DNA of 9,111 nucleotides. Source: JAWVZU01 sp033722075. Lineage in GTDB: Bacteria; Pseudomonadota; Gammaproteobacteria; Xanthomonadales; SZUA-38. Positions 1 through 5,878 of this stretch are shown here, in pieces. Numbering within the stretch: position 1 is the first letter of the stretch; each line of letters begins with the position of its first letter. Position numbers and translations under genes: made by a program. The stretch lies in NCBI GenBank assembly GCA_033722075.1, contig JAWVZU010000160.1, positions 1 to 9,111 of the forward strand, given 5' to 3'. The notes under the pieces were generated by a model. The model worked only from the letters and a program-made list of their open reading frames with translations. It did not search any database and was not told the DNA's origin.

Positions 1-1101
1 GCCGACGTGGTCGACACCCTGATGGTCACCGAAAAGCCGGACTACCGCGCGGCGGTTCGCGGCATGCAAATCGGGGCATCCGACTTCTTCCTGTTTCCCG
101 AAGAGCAGGATCGACTGAGCAAGACCCTGCAACGAATCTCCGACCAGGACCACGACGAGGAGACGCCTCCGTCCAGGCTGGTCGGCGAATCGGCGCCGAT
201 GAGACGGTTACGCCAACTGCTGCGCAAGGTCGCTGCAACCGAGGTGACCGTGCTCCTCGCCGGCGAGACCGGAACGGGCAAGGAGGTCGCCGCCTGGACG
301 ATTCATGAACTGAGTCCCCGGAGCGACGGCCCGTTCGAGGCTCTGAACTGCGGCGCGATTTCCAGCGAACTCATCGAGAGCGAACTGTTCGGCCACGAGC
401 GTGGCGCGTTTACCGGCGCCGCGCGGAGGCACAAGGGCTATTTCGAGCGCGCCGACGGCGGCACGCTGCTGCTCGACGAAGTCACCGAAATGCCGGCCGA
501 ACTCCAGGTGAAGCTCCTGCGGGTTCTCGAATCCGGCAGTTTCCGGCGGGTCGGTGGTGAGAAGGAACTTTCAAGCGATGTACGACTGATCGCGGCGACC
601 AACCGGGATCCGGCCGAGGCGGTCTCCCAGGGCCATCTCCGGGAAGACCTCTATTATCGGCTGGCCCAGTTTCCCATCGCCATCCCTGCCCTCCAGGAGC
701 GCGGCGATGACGTCTTGAAACTCGCAGAGCATTTCCTGTACCAGCTGAACCAGGAGCACGGTACCGAAAGCCGGTTCTCGGAAGAGGTCCTCGATCTGCT
801 GCGGCTGCATGACTGGCCCGGTAACGTGAGGGAACTCAGGAATGCCGTGATGCGCGGCTATCTCCTTGCCGGAGCGACGATCAAGGCGGAGGACCTGCCA
901 GGCCATATCCCGTCCGGCGGAGAGTTGAGCGGCGATTTTCTTCGCATCAGTATCGGCCAGAGCCTCAAGGCCATCGAACGGCAGGTCATTCTGGCCACAC
1001 TCTCCCATTTCGAGGGCGACAAGAAGCAAGCCGCAAAAACCCTGGGGATCAGCCTGAAGACGCTATACAACCGCCTGGCTGAATACGGCAAGAACGTCTA
1101 G
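1..1101 (+). CDS. Sigma-54-dependent response regulator (NtrC family), 5'-truncated by the window edge
   Basis: This is a transcriptional activator that hydrolyses ATP to open sigma-54 promoters. The reading frame is open from base 1, so the true start lies outside. Counting from the codon at base 7, residues 1-31 are the last strand and helix of a receiver domain (LMVT, then GASDFFLFP). A linker follows, then the AAA+ domain: Walker A GETGTGK (86-92), the sigma-54 contact loop GAFTGA (133-138, bases 403-420), Walker B GGTLLLDE (151-158), sensor I ATNR (197-200), arginine-finger region REDLYYRL (212-219) and sensor II GNVRELRN (272-279). A Fis-type helix-turn-helix occupies about 320-360. All catalytic motifs are intact. 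In the receiver remnant the near-invariant Lys before Pro is Phe (LFP), so phospho-signalling may be atypical. The phosphoacceptor Asp region and any partner histidine kinase are not visible. The gene converges on the PRC-barrel gene, with 38 bases between them. Confidence 0.95.
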   Translation, partial: ADVVDTLMVTEKPDYRAAVRGMQIGASDFFLFPEEQDRLSKTLQRISDQDHDEETPPSRLVGESAPMRRLRQLLRKVAATEVTVLLAGETGTGKEVAAWTIHELSPRSDGPFEALNCGAISSELIESELFGHERGAFTGAARRHKGYFERADGGTLLLDEVTEMPAELQVKLLRVLESGSFRRVGGEKELSSDVRLIAATNRDPAEAVSQGHLREDLYYRLAQFPIAIPALQERGDDVLKLAEHFLYQLNQEHGTESRFSEEVLDLLRLHDWPGNVRELRNAVMRGYLLAGATIKAEDLPGHIPSGGELSGDFLRISIGQSLKAIERQVILATLSHFEGDKKQAAKTLGISLKTLYNRLAEYGKNV

Positions 1102-1139
1102 CCGGTACTCGGCCGGAACCGCGTCCCGGGCCAGGGCCA

Positions 1140-1397
1140 TCAGGTCCCGTTTACGGCCGCCAGCCGTTCCAGCGTACTCCTGCCGACGTCGATGGTGATC
1201 AGCGTGCTCAGACGGATCTGGCTCCATGGTATGGCGAGATGGGGCCCCGAGTGGGGCTCTGCTGACAGATTGACGGAGAGATAGGAATGGCCGGTGTCGT
1301 CGAGCAGGACATCTTCGACATGGCCGAAGACGTGTCCACTGCGATCGTGCACCGGCCGGCCCAGCAAATCGGAGGCTCGGGTACGCTGTTCGGTCAT
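1140..1397 (-). CDS. PRC-barrel domain protein
   Basis: This is an 85-residue protein made almost entirely of one PRC-barrel, the small beta-barrel found in RimM, photosynthetic reaction centre H subunits and many free-standing bacterial proteins. The pattern is visible: ASDLLGRPVHDRSGHVFGHVEDVLLDD at the N-terminus (residues 9-35), followed by a strand ending in AIPWSQI, the usual closing strand. No signal peptide or membrane segment is seen, so it is probably cytoplasmic. It is the last gene of the minus-strand run, 14 bases after the stop of the membrane protein gene, and has no promoter of its own that I can see. Its ribosome binding site is weak, consistent with coupling to the upstream gene. 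Its partner is unknown; in other systems these barrels mediate protein contacts. Confidence 0.85.
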   Translation of the reverse strand: MTEQRTRASDLLGRPVHDRSGHVFGHVEDVLLDDTGHSYLSVNLSAEPHSGPHLAIPWSQIRLSTLITIDVGRSTLERLAAVNGT

Positions 1398-1411
1398 GGC
1401 GCCGGCAAGAG

Positions 1412-1792
1412 CTAGATGTAGGCCGCCACGATCGCCAGGATCAGACCCACCAGGAGCAGCCAGAACACGACCCCCACCACCGCTGCGGCCGCATCGGGTT
1501 CAACCATTTCCGGATCGGCTGGGTGTCTGCGTGGTGTCGATGGCGGCAGGAGGGCGGCGAACAGAAGGAACAGCAGGAGAGCGCTCACCAGGAAAGTCGC
1601 CCAGGAAGCACCGTAGAAGTGCGGTCCGACCGGCGTGATCCAGACGCCCGCAGCCCAGATGAAGAAGAACAGGATCAGGAAAAAGAACCCGAAGCCTGAC
1701 CAGGGACCGGGCCCGCGGCGACCAGCGGGTCCGACGAGAAGGCTGGCGACGATCAGTCCCAGCAACAGGGCGAAAAGTACTTCGGCAAACAT
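1412..1792 (-). CDS. Small four-helix membrane protein, function unknown
   Basis: This 126-residue integral membrane protein has four predicted hydrophobic helices at about residues 4-21, 34-53, 65-82 and 102-125. The first loop carries a basic, glycine-rich stretch (GPAGRRGPGPW). A proline-rich, acidic loop (residues 83-101) joins helices 3 and 4. Aromatic runs (FFFLILFFF) and WAAGVW fill helix 2. I do not recognise a named family with certainty. The start is well supported: a strong Shine-Dalgarno sequence, GAGGAGG, lies seven bases upstream and overlaps the stop codon of the preceding exported-protein gene. The gene is therefore translationally linked to the OB-like protein upstream and the PRC-barrel downstream. 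A role at the inner membrane within the same stress or envelope operon is inference. Confidence 0.8.
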   Translation of the reverse strand: MFAEVLFALLLGLIVASLLVGPAGRRGPGPWSGFGFFFLILFFFIWAAGVWITPVGPHFYGASWATFLVSALLLFLLFAALLPPSTPRRHPADPEMVEPDAAAAVVGVVFWLLLVGLILAIVAAYI

Positions 1793-1799
1793 GAAATGA

Positions 1800-1806
1800 C
1801 CTCCTC
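1800..1806 (-). promoter_or_regulatory. Strong ribosome binding site overlapping a stop codon
   Basis: On the minus strand GAGGAGG lies seven bases before the ATG of the membrane protein gene. Its first two bases are also the last two of the TGA that ends the OB-like protein gene. This fixes the start at 1792 and implies translational coupling. Confidence 0.8.
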
Positions 1807-2455
1807 AGGATTCGCGCGAGAGCTCGACGACGGACTCCGCCATCAGCATTCGATCTTCAAAGAAATCGCTGGTGACCTTGCCGGTCACGCTGACCCGATC
1901 GCCGACGTCGATCTTCTGGAAACCCTCGTCATCGAGCGGGTCATAAGGCATGCCGGAAGTATCAACCGTGAACTGCCGGCCGGCCGTATCGATGGTGAAC
2001 TCACGGCCGTCGATCCCGGTCACCGTGCCTTGGGTGATCGTTGCTGAACGGACCACCGGGACAGCGACGGAAACGAATGAATCCTCCTCGTCTGCCGCGC
2101 TGGCGTAGAAGTAGGTGTTCAGACCCTCGACGTAGACGCTGCTGGCTTCGATGGTTGTGGTCTCGAAGGTATCGTCGTCGATAAGACCGTAAACGGTTAC
2201 CTTGTCACCGGAAACCACCTTGTACGCATCCGCATCATCATCCCAATCGTCCATTTCGACGATCACCAGCCCGTCACCGTAATCCAGCGTGAACTGATCG
2301 GGCATCACCGATTCGACTTCGCCGCTGAGACTGATCCAGCTGTCATCGGGCTGGAGGTAGGGGTTGGGATCATCAGCCAGCGCCGGTCCGGTACCAAGTG
2401 CGCCGATTACGCCGGTCAGGAATATGATTCCAATGGATTTGCTGAGATTGCTCAT
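1805..2455 (-). CDS. Exported acidic protein with two tandem OB-like domains
   Basis: This is a secreted, probably periplasmic, protein of 216 residues. The signal peptide has a basic N-region (MSNLSK), a hydrophobic core and an ALA cleavage site before DDPNP, near residue 27. The mature part is very acidic and consists of two similar units, at about 44-110 and 141-212. Each follows the order G-x-V, FTLD or FTID, a strand with V and D, then GD[KR]V-x-V-x-G, and ends in A-x-SV. This order resembles small bacterial OB-fold or DUF5666-like periplasmic domains; the exact family is uncertain. The double ATG offers starts at 2458 and 2455. GGAG is three bases from the first and six from the second, so 2455 is preferred. 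Longer upstream starts would run through the lipoprotein gene and lose the signal peptide. Ligand and function are unknown. Confidence 0.8.
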   Translation of the reverse strand: MSNLSKSIGIIFLTGVIGALGTGPALADDPNPYLQPDDSWISLSGEVESVMPDQFTLDYGDGLVIVEMDDWDDDADAYKVVSGDKVTVYGLIDDDTFETTTIEASSVYVEGLNTYFYASAADEEDSFVSVAVPVVRSATITQGTVTGIDGREFTIDTAGRQFTVDTSGMPYDPLDDEGFQKIDVGDRVSVTGKVTSDFFEDRMLMAESVVELSRES

Positions 2456-2466
2456 CATTTTCTCCT

Positions 2467-2922
2467 TCAATAGGCTTCCGTCACACGTTGCGCCGCGGCG
2501 GGGGCAAGCTTCTTGAAATCGCCGAGCGTGCACGGCGGCGCCTTGCGCCACCAGAACATCATCCGATCCGCCGGGCTTACCGTGTCCAGCTCGCAAAGGC
2601 GTGACGAGTGCATCTCGAAAATCATCGTGTCATGGCGATTGAGCTGAGGGCAGCGTGCCCGCAGCCTGTTCACCCACACCTCGTCGAAGTCCTCGAAGAG
2701 CAGGTGCTGTTCATTGAGCACTTCGACCGATTGGTAGGCCAGCCTGGACAGGCATTTCTGAGTCGCCACGTACTGAGTTTCGTCCTCAAGATCGACGAGC
2801 GCCGCCAGCCGATCACCGTTGTCGCTCGGTTTGGCCATGTGGGCCGGCGAACAGCCGACGGCGAACAAGGCCGCCGCCACCGCCGCCAGCAGGCATTCCG
2901 AGCCTTTCAGCAGACGCTTCAT
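2467..2922 (-). CDS. Cys-rich lipoprotein resembling the DUF6491 family
   Basis: This is a predicted lipoprotein of 151 residues. After MKRLLKGSE comes a hydrophobic stretch and the lipobox FAVGC, with lipidation expected on Cys24. The mature part carries Cys residues in the contexts QKCLSRLAYQSVEVL, RARCPQL, SRLCELD and PPCTLGDF. The frame of C-L-S-R, WVNRL, CPQL, LCELD and CTLGDF is what I associate with DUF6491 proteins of gammaproteobacteria, whose function is unknown. The even spacing suggests two disulphides in the oxidising periplasm. The ATG overlaps the dodecin stop as ATGA, the classic arrangement for coupled translation, which decides the start at 2922 over an upstream in-frame ATG at 3006 inside dodecin. 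The stop lies eight to eleven bases before the next gene. The family call is from memory of motif spacing, not a search. Confidence 0.8.
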   Translation of the reverse strand: MKRLLKGSECLLAAVAAALFAVGCSPAHMAKPSDNGDRLAALVDLEDETQYVATQKCLSRLAYQSVEVLNEQHLLFEDFDEVWVNRLRARCPQLNRHDTMIFEMHSSRLCELDTVSPADRMMFWWRKAPPCTLGDFKKLAPAAAQRVTEAY

Positions 2923-3119
2923 TTCAGCTGGAAGGTCACTTTGAGGCGGACCCGGAACTGGTCGGTCGATCCGTCCTTGATGGTCACCATCTGGTCTTCC
3001 ACCCACACGGACCGGACCTCGTCAAGTGTCGACGTTGCTTTGTCGATGCCCTTGCGGATGGCATCCCGAAATCCCTCTCTGGACTCGGCGGTCATCTCGA
3101 TGGTCTTTGCAAATGACAT
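2919..3119 (-). CDS. Dodecin family flavin-binding protein
   Basis: Dodecins assemble into hollow dodecamers that bind riboflavin, FMN or related flavins and are thought to buffer them and quench their photoreactivity. This 66-residue protein matches the usual length. It shows the hallmark order: KTIEMTAESREGFRDAI (first strand and helix), GIDKATSTLDEVRSVWV with the Trp (W39) expected to stack on flavin, and a C-terminal strand pair ending VRLKVTFQLK. The start at 3119 is supported by GGAG, eight bases upstream. An upstream in-frame ATG (3224) would add residues unlike any dodecin. It is the first gene of the minus-strand run and overlaps the lipoprotein gene by four bases (ATGA). Pairing a cytoplasmic flavoprotein with exported proteins is unusual but suggests a shared stress or redox regulon. 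Confidence 0.92.
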   Translation of the reverse strand: MSFAKTIEMTAESREGFRDAIRKGIDKATSTLDEVRSVWVEDQMVTIKDGSTDQFRVRLKVTFQLK

Positions 3120-3282
3120 ACGGTTTCTCCGTTGCTTTTCTTTGAGTTCAATGAGGGTGATGCAAAGGGCGTACCGGAATGCGAAACCACCGCCAGTGGC
3201 TTTTCCGGGCACCAACAGCGGCATCGGACTGTAAGACTTTCAACGACACGGACAAGAATTACACCGGTGAATGCCGCTGGGG
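3120..3282 (-). promoter_or_regulatory. Intergenic region upstream of the dodecin operon
   Basis: This 163-base gap separates the fusion gene stop from the dodecin start and should hold the operon promoter. Three weak signals are seen on the minus strand. One is a sigma-70-like pair, TTGTCC, 16 bases, TACAGT. The second is a -24/-12-like element nearer the gene, listed separately. The third is a perfect 9-base inverted repeat, CAGCGGCAT (3271-3279 on the minus strand) with ATGCCGCTG (3216-3224), which brackets the sigma-70-like pair. A short palindrome, CACCGGTG, lies at 3262-3269. No convincing terminator with a T-tract was found after the fusion gene, so read-through into dodecin is possible. 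Confidence 0.45.
3180..3195 (-). promoter_or_regulatory. Weak candidate sigma-54 (-24/-12) promoter for dodecin
   Basis: On the minus strand, TGGCGGTGGTTTCGCA places GG and GC exactly ten bases apart, as in TGGCACG-N4-TTGCA. It matches 8 of 12 specified positions. The start of transcription would be near 3169, about 50 bases before the dodecin ATG. The match is weak and could be chance in GC-rich DNA. It gains some weight only from the two better sites in the same window. Confidence 0.3.
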
Positions 3283-5772
3283 TTAAACGAGGTAACGACT
3301 CCAGGAGCCGTAGGTGCTGCGGATCGGGCCCCGCCGCAGACTGAGCGCCATCAGGGCCAAGCCGCCGACGATACTGAGCGCGGATCCGAGCGCGCCCGCG
3401 CCCGCGAACATGAAAGGGGTGGCCAGCAACGCGGTTCCGAGCAGGATGTTCAAAAACCGCAACGGCCGGGCAACCTCGGCAAATGCGGTGACCGTCACGG
3501 TCACGACCAGCGCGCCAATCAGGTGGTCGGCATCGGCCATGGCCCCGGTCGTCCCCAGTGTCAGCCGGGTGAACATCAGCCAGACGCCCAGGGCCAGGCA
3601 TAGGGCCAGGTTCCAGGGGACATTGACACCGCCGCTGAACATCTCCTTGACGATGGTGATCGGCGACTGCCCGAAATCATCCGGCTCGGCGGCTTTTCCG
3701 CCGGTATCCGTGTCGCCGAAGAGGAAGACGCGCAACAGCGGGCGACCCGCCTTCCAGCGTCGATGCAGGAACTGGGCCGTCGCCACCAGTTCGTCGAACG
3801 AGTAGGGAATCTGGAGCAGCATGGCCGCCGCCGCAACCAGGCACAGAGTGCACCAGGTGCCGATGACGATCGGCTGGATGATGATGAAAAAGATGCTGAT
3901 TGCGCCGAGCGGGACGATCATGATCCCGAAGGCCATGACCAGCCATGGCATGGTCCGCCAGCGGCGCCGGCCGCCGATGACGCCGGTCAGGATCTCCAGC
4001 ATGTAGGTCAGGGCACCGACGCCCGCATCGGGCACCGGCCACGCCTCGGAAACCTTCGAGGTGATGATCTCTTCCGTGCCGTTCTGCGGATCGGTGGTGC
4101 TCCCGGCAAAAAACGGTTCCCACACCGCATCGATATGGCCGAGCTGATAGGCCGCCAGGTAGCGGGATATATAGAGCCCGACGAAGGCCAGAACGATGAT
4201 CGGAATACGCTGAAACCAGCTCGAAGGCGTGAACTCCCAGCCGTCGGGCACATCCGGGCCGGTCATCGCAGCCTGCATGCTCACGCCCGGGGGCGGACGG
4301 GACAGGACCGACAGGCCGATAATCAAGGCGCCGACCAATGTATCGTTTCCGTAGGCTGCGGCTTGCGGGGCCCAAAAGGCCAGGGGCGCGAACAGCACCC
4401 AGGCGCCGACGCCTGCAGTTGCCCAGCGGGCCCAACCGGCCCGCCACGAGAGAGAGAATGCAGCCAGAATCATCACCGCGACACCGCTGATCACGTCGCT
4501 CATCGCCAGCCATGCGTCGGACGTTCCGCTGATCGCGGGACTGCAGGCCAGCCAGGCACCGACGCCGATGTTGAGCATGTGGGCCCAGATAAAACGACCG
4601 TGGGTGGTTCGATAGCTGTCCTCGAAGTCGGCCCGCAGTGCCTCCGGATCCTCGTCCCGGCGGTGCGCGACTTCCATCCAGTCGGGCGGGGTCAGTCCGT
4701 TTTCGGCGTACCAGCCCGGCGGGTCTTCCTTGAGCGCGGCGACGATCTTCGGCAGCGTGTCGCGCAGGCTGTGCTCCGGTTGCCACCCCAACTGGTCGCG
4801 GGCCTCGCTGACATCCAGTTCATAGTGGTCGTCCGCCATGGGCACCATGAACGGCTTGATGAACGGTCTTTCCCCGTGATCGATGGCGTCGGGGATCACC
4901 GGCTCGAGCCGGTCCTCGACCCAGGCGCCTGCCATGGCCACCGGCTTGGGGACTCGGTGCGTATCCCAGGCCTCGCCGTGAATCAGGCAACCCAGCTGGT
5001 TCTGTAGGGCCTCGTAACTCATCACTTCCGGTTCGCCCACCAGCAGGGCTCCCTGCCGTGGCAGATCCCTTCTTTTCTCTACGCAGAGCCGAATGGCCTC
5101 GATCACGTCTTCGATGTGAATGAAGGTTTGCCCGTGGGTGGGATCTCCTGCGAACAGCTCGCTCTTGACACCGCGTTCATAGATGCGCTGGATCTGCTGC
5201 ACGAGCGTCGGCACGCCACCGCGATCGGTGTACAGGCCGGCGAGACGCAGCAGCGTATAAGGCATGGCGTCCCCCGCCTCTTCCCTGATGACTGCTTCCG
5301 TCGCCGCCTTCGACTTTGGATAGGCCCAGCGCGGGCCCAGCGGGGTCGACTCGTCGATCGGCAGCCCGGGTTCGGAGGGCTCGTGGACCAGCATGGTGCT
5401 CGAATAGACGAACCGCCCGACAGCGAAATCCTGCTTGAGCGCACACAACAGACGGCGCGTTCCTTGTTCATTGACCTGTTCGTAGAGCGGGCTTTCTTCC
5501 CCGGAGAAATCGAAATAGGCGGCCAGGTGGATTACGGCCGCCACCTCGGTACCCCATTCTTCGGCGACTTGCGCCAGCGCTTTCTCGACACTCTCGTCCT
5601 GGGTGATATCGAATCCGATGCAAGGGAAGGAGGCTTCGGCAGCCGACTCGGGCATGTCCAGCCCGACGACACGATATTCCTGGCGCAATTGCCCGACCAA
5701 TCTCGAACCGATATTGCCGGCCGCGCCGGTGATCAGGACCAGCGGCTTCTCCGCTCCTTGTGTATCGCTCAT
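3283..5772 (-). CDS. NAD-dependent epimerase/dehydratase fused to SPW-repeat and VKOR-like membrane domains
   Basis: This 829-residue fusion has a cytoplasmic extended-SDR domain at residues 10 to about 345. It shows the Rossmann motif TGAAGNIG (15-22), acidic D39 after strand 2, SS (124-125) and the catalytic pair Y151 and K155 in YPKSK, so it probably acts on a nucleotide sugar or related carbonyl/alcohol. After a linker, 395-492 forms an SPW-like four-helix module (GAWLACSPAISG and GAWVLFAPLAFW). Residues 520-665 resemble the vitamin K epoxide reductase fold, with WPVPDAGVGALTY, RRRWRTMPW and the redox pair C641-T-L-C644. The two loop cysteines of classical VKOR are missing. A further SPW-like module fills 720-812 (GVWLMF..., LLGTALLATPFMF). 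AAAGGAA before the ATG fixes the start, and a consensus sigma-54 promoter lies just upstream. The substrate and the link between the two enzymes are unknown; membrane-anchored redox-coupled chemistry is inference. Confidence 0.88.
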   Translation of the reverse strand: MSDTQGAEKPLVLITGAAGNIGSRLVGQLRQEYRVVGLDMPESAAEASFPCIGFDITQDESVEKALAQVAEEWGTEVAAVIHLAAYFDFSGEESPLYEQVNEQGTRRLLCALKQDFAVGRFVYSSTMLVHEPSEPGLPIDESTPLGPRWAYPKSKAATEAVIREEAGDAMPYTLLRLAGLYTDRGGVPTLVQQIQRIYERGVKSELFAGDPTHGQTFIHIEDVIEAIRLCVEKRRDLPRQGALLVGEPEVMSYEALQNQLGCLIHGEAWDTHRVPKPVAMAGAWVEDRLEPVIPDAIDHGERPFIKPFMVPMADDHYELDVSEARDQLGWQPEHSLRDTLPKIVAALKEDPPGWYAENGLTPPDWMEVAHRRDEDPEALRADFEDSYRTTHGRFIWAHMLNIGVGAWLACSPAISGTSDAWLAMSDVISGVAVMILAAFSLSWRAGWARWATAGVGAWVLFAPLAFWAPQAAAYGNDTLVGALIIGLSVLSRPPPGVSMQAAMTGPDVPDGWEFTPSSWFQRIPIIVLAFVGLYISRYLAAYQLGHIDAVWEPFFAGSTTDPQNGTEEIITSKVSEAWPVPDAGVGALTYMLEILTGVIGGRRRWRTMPWLVMAFGIMIVPLGAISIFFIIIQPIVIGTWCTLCLVAAAAMLLQIPYSFDELVATAQFLHRRWKAGRPLLRVFLFGDTDTGGKAAEPDDFGQSPITIVKEMFSGGVNVPWNLALCLALGVWLMFTRLTLGTTGAMADADHLIGALVVTVTVTAFAEVARPLRFLNILLGTALLATPFMFAGAGALGSALSIVGGLALMALSLRRGPIRSTYGSWSRYLV

Positions 5773-5819
5773 GTCGATTCCTTTCTGAACGGGTGCGCTC
5801 TATTACTGATACTGAATCA

Positions 5820-5835
5820 AGCAAACCGCGTGCCA
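5820..5835 (-). promoter_or_regulatory. Consensus sigma-54 (-24/-12) promoter of the fusion gene
   Basis: The minus strand reads TGGCACGCGGTTTGCT. This matches every specified base of the sigma-54 consensus TGGCACG-N4-TTGC[AT], with GG and GC ten bases apart. The predicted transcription start is near 5809, giving a leader of roughly 37 bases before the ATG at 5772, which has its own good Shine-Dalgarno sequence. Transcription from such a site needs an AAA+ activator of the kind encoded at the left end of the window. Whether that protein is the activator is not shown by the sequence. Confidence 0.85.
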
Positions 5836-5850
5836 GCGCCGGAACGAGGC

Positions 5851-5878
5851 TTGCATGGTGTATCGATACTTCAAGCAA
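5851..5878. promoter_or_regulatory. 28-base dyad, candidate operator or activator site
   Basis: The sequence is symmetric: TTGC, five bases, the perfect palindrome GTATCGATAC (5860-5869), five bases, then GCAA. Its centre is about 55 bases upstream of the predicted sigma-54 start for the fusion gene, and it overlaps the first codons of the baeRF gene if that gene starts at 5855. Dyads with this geometry typically bind a dimeric HTH protein. The binder could be a Fis-type activator domain or an unrelated repressor; the sequence cannot decide. Confidence 0.5.

Noticed and set aside
1102..1139. Possible bidirectional terminator between the convergent regulator and PRC-barrel genes
   Set aside because: Only a 4-base GCCG/CGGC stem is visible and there is no T-tract on either strand.
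3763..5007. Plus-strand open frame of 414 codons antisense to the fusion gene
   Set aside because: It lacks recognisable motifs, is rich in Arg, Gly and His, and lies opposite a clearly coding membrane domain.
5773..5854. Sigma-70 promoter for the baeRF gene (TTCCTT, 17 bases, TATTAC)
   Set aside because: The -35 match is very poor and the -10 match is only partial; not separable from chance.
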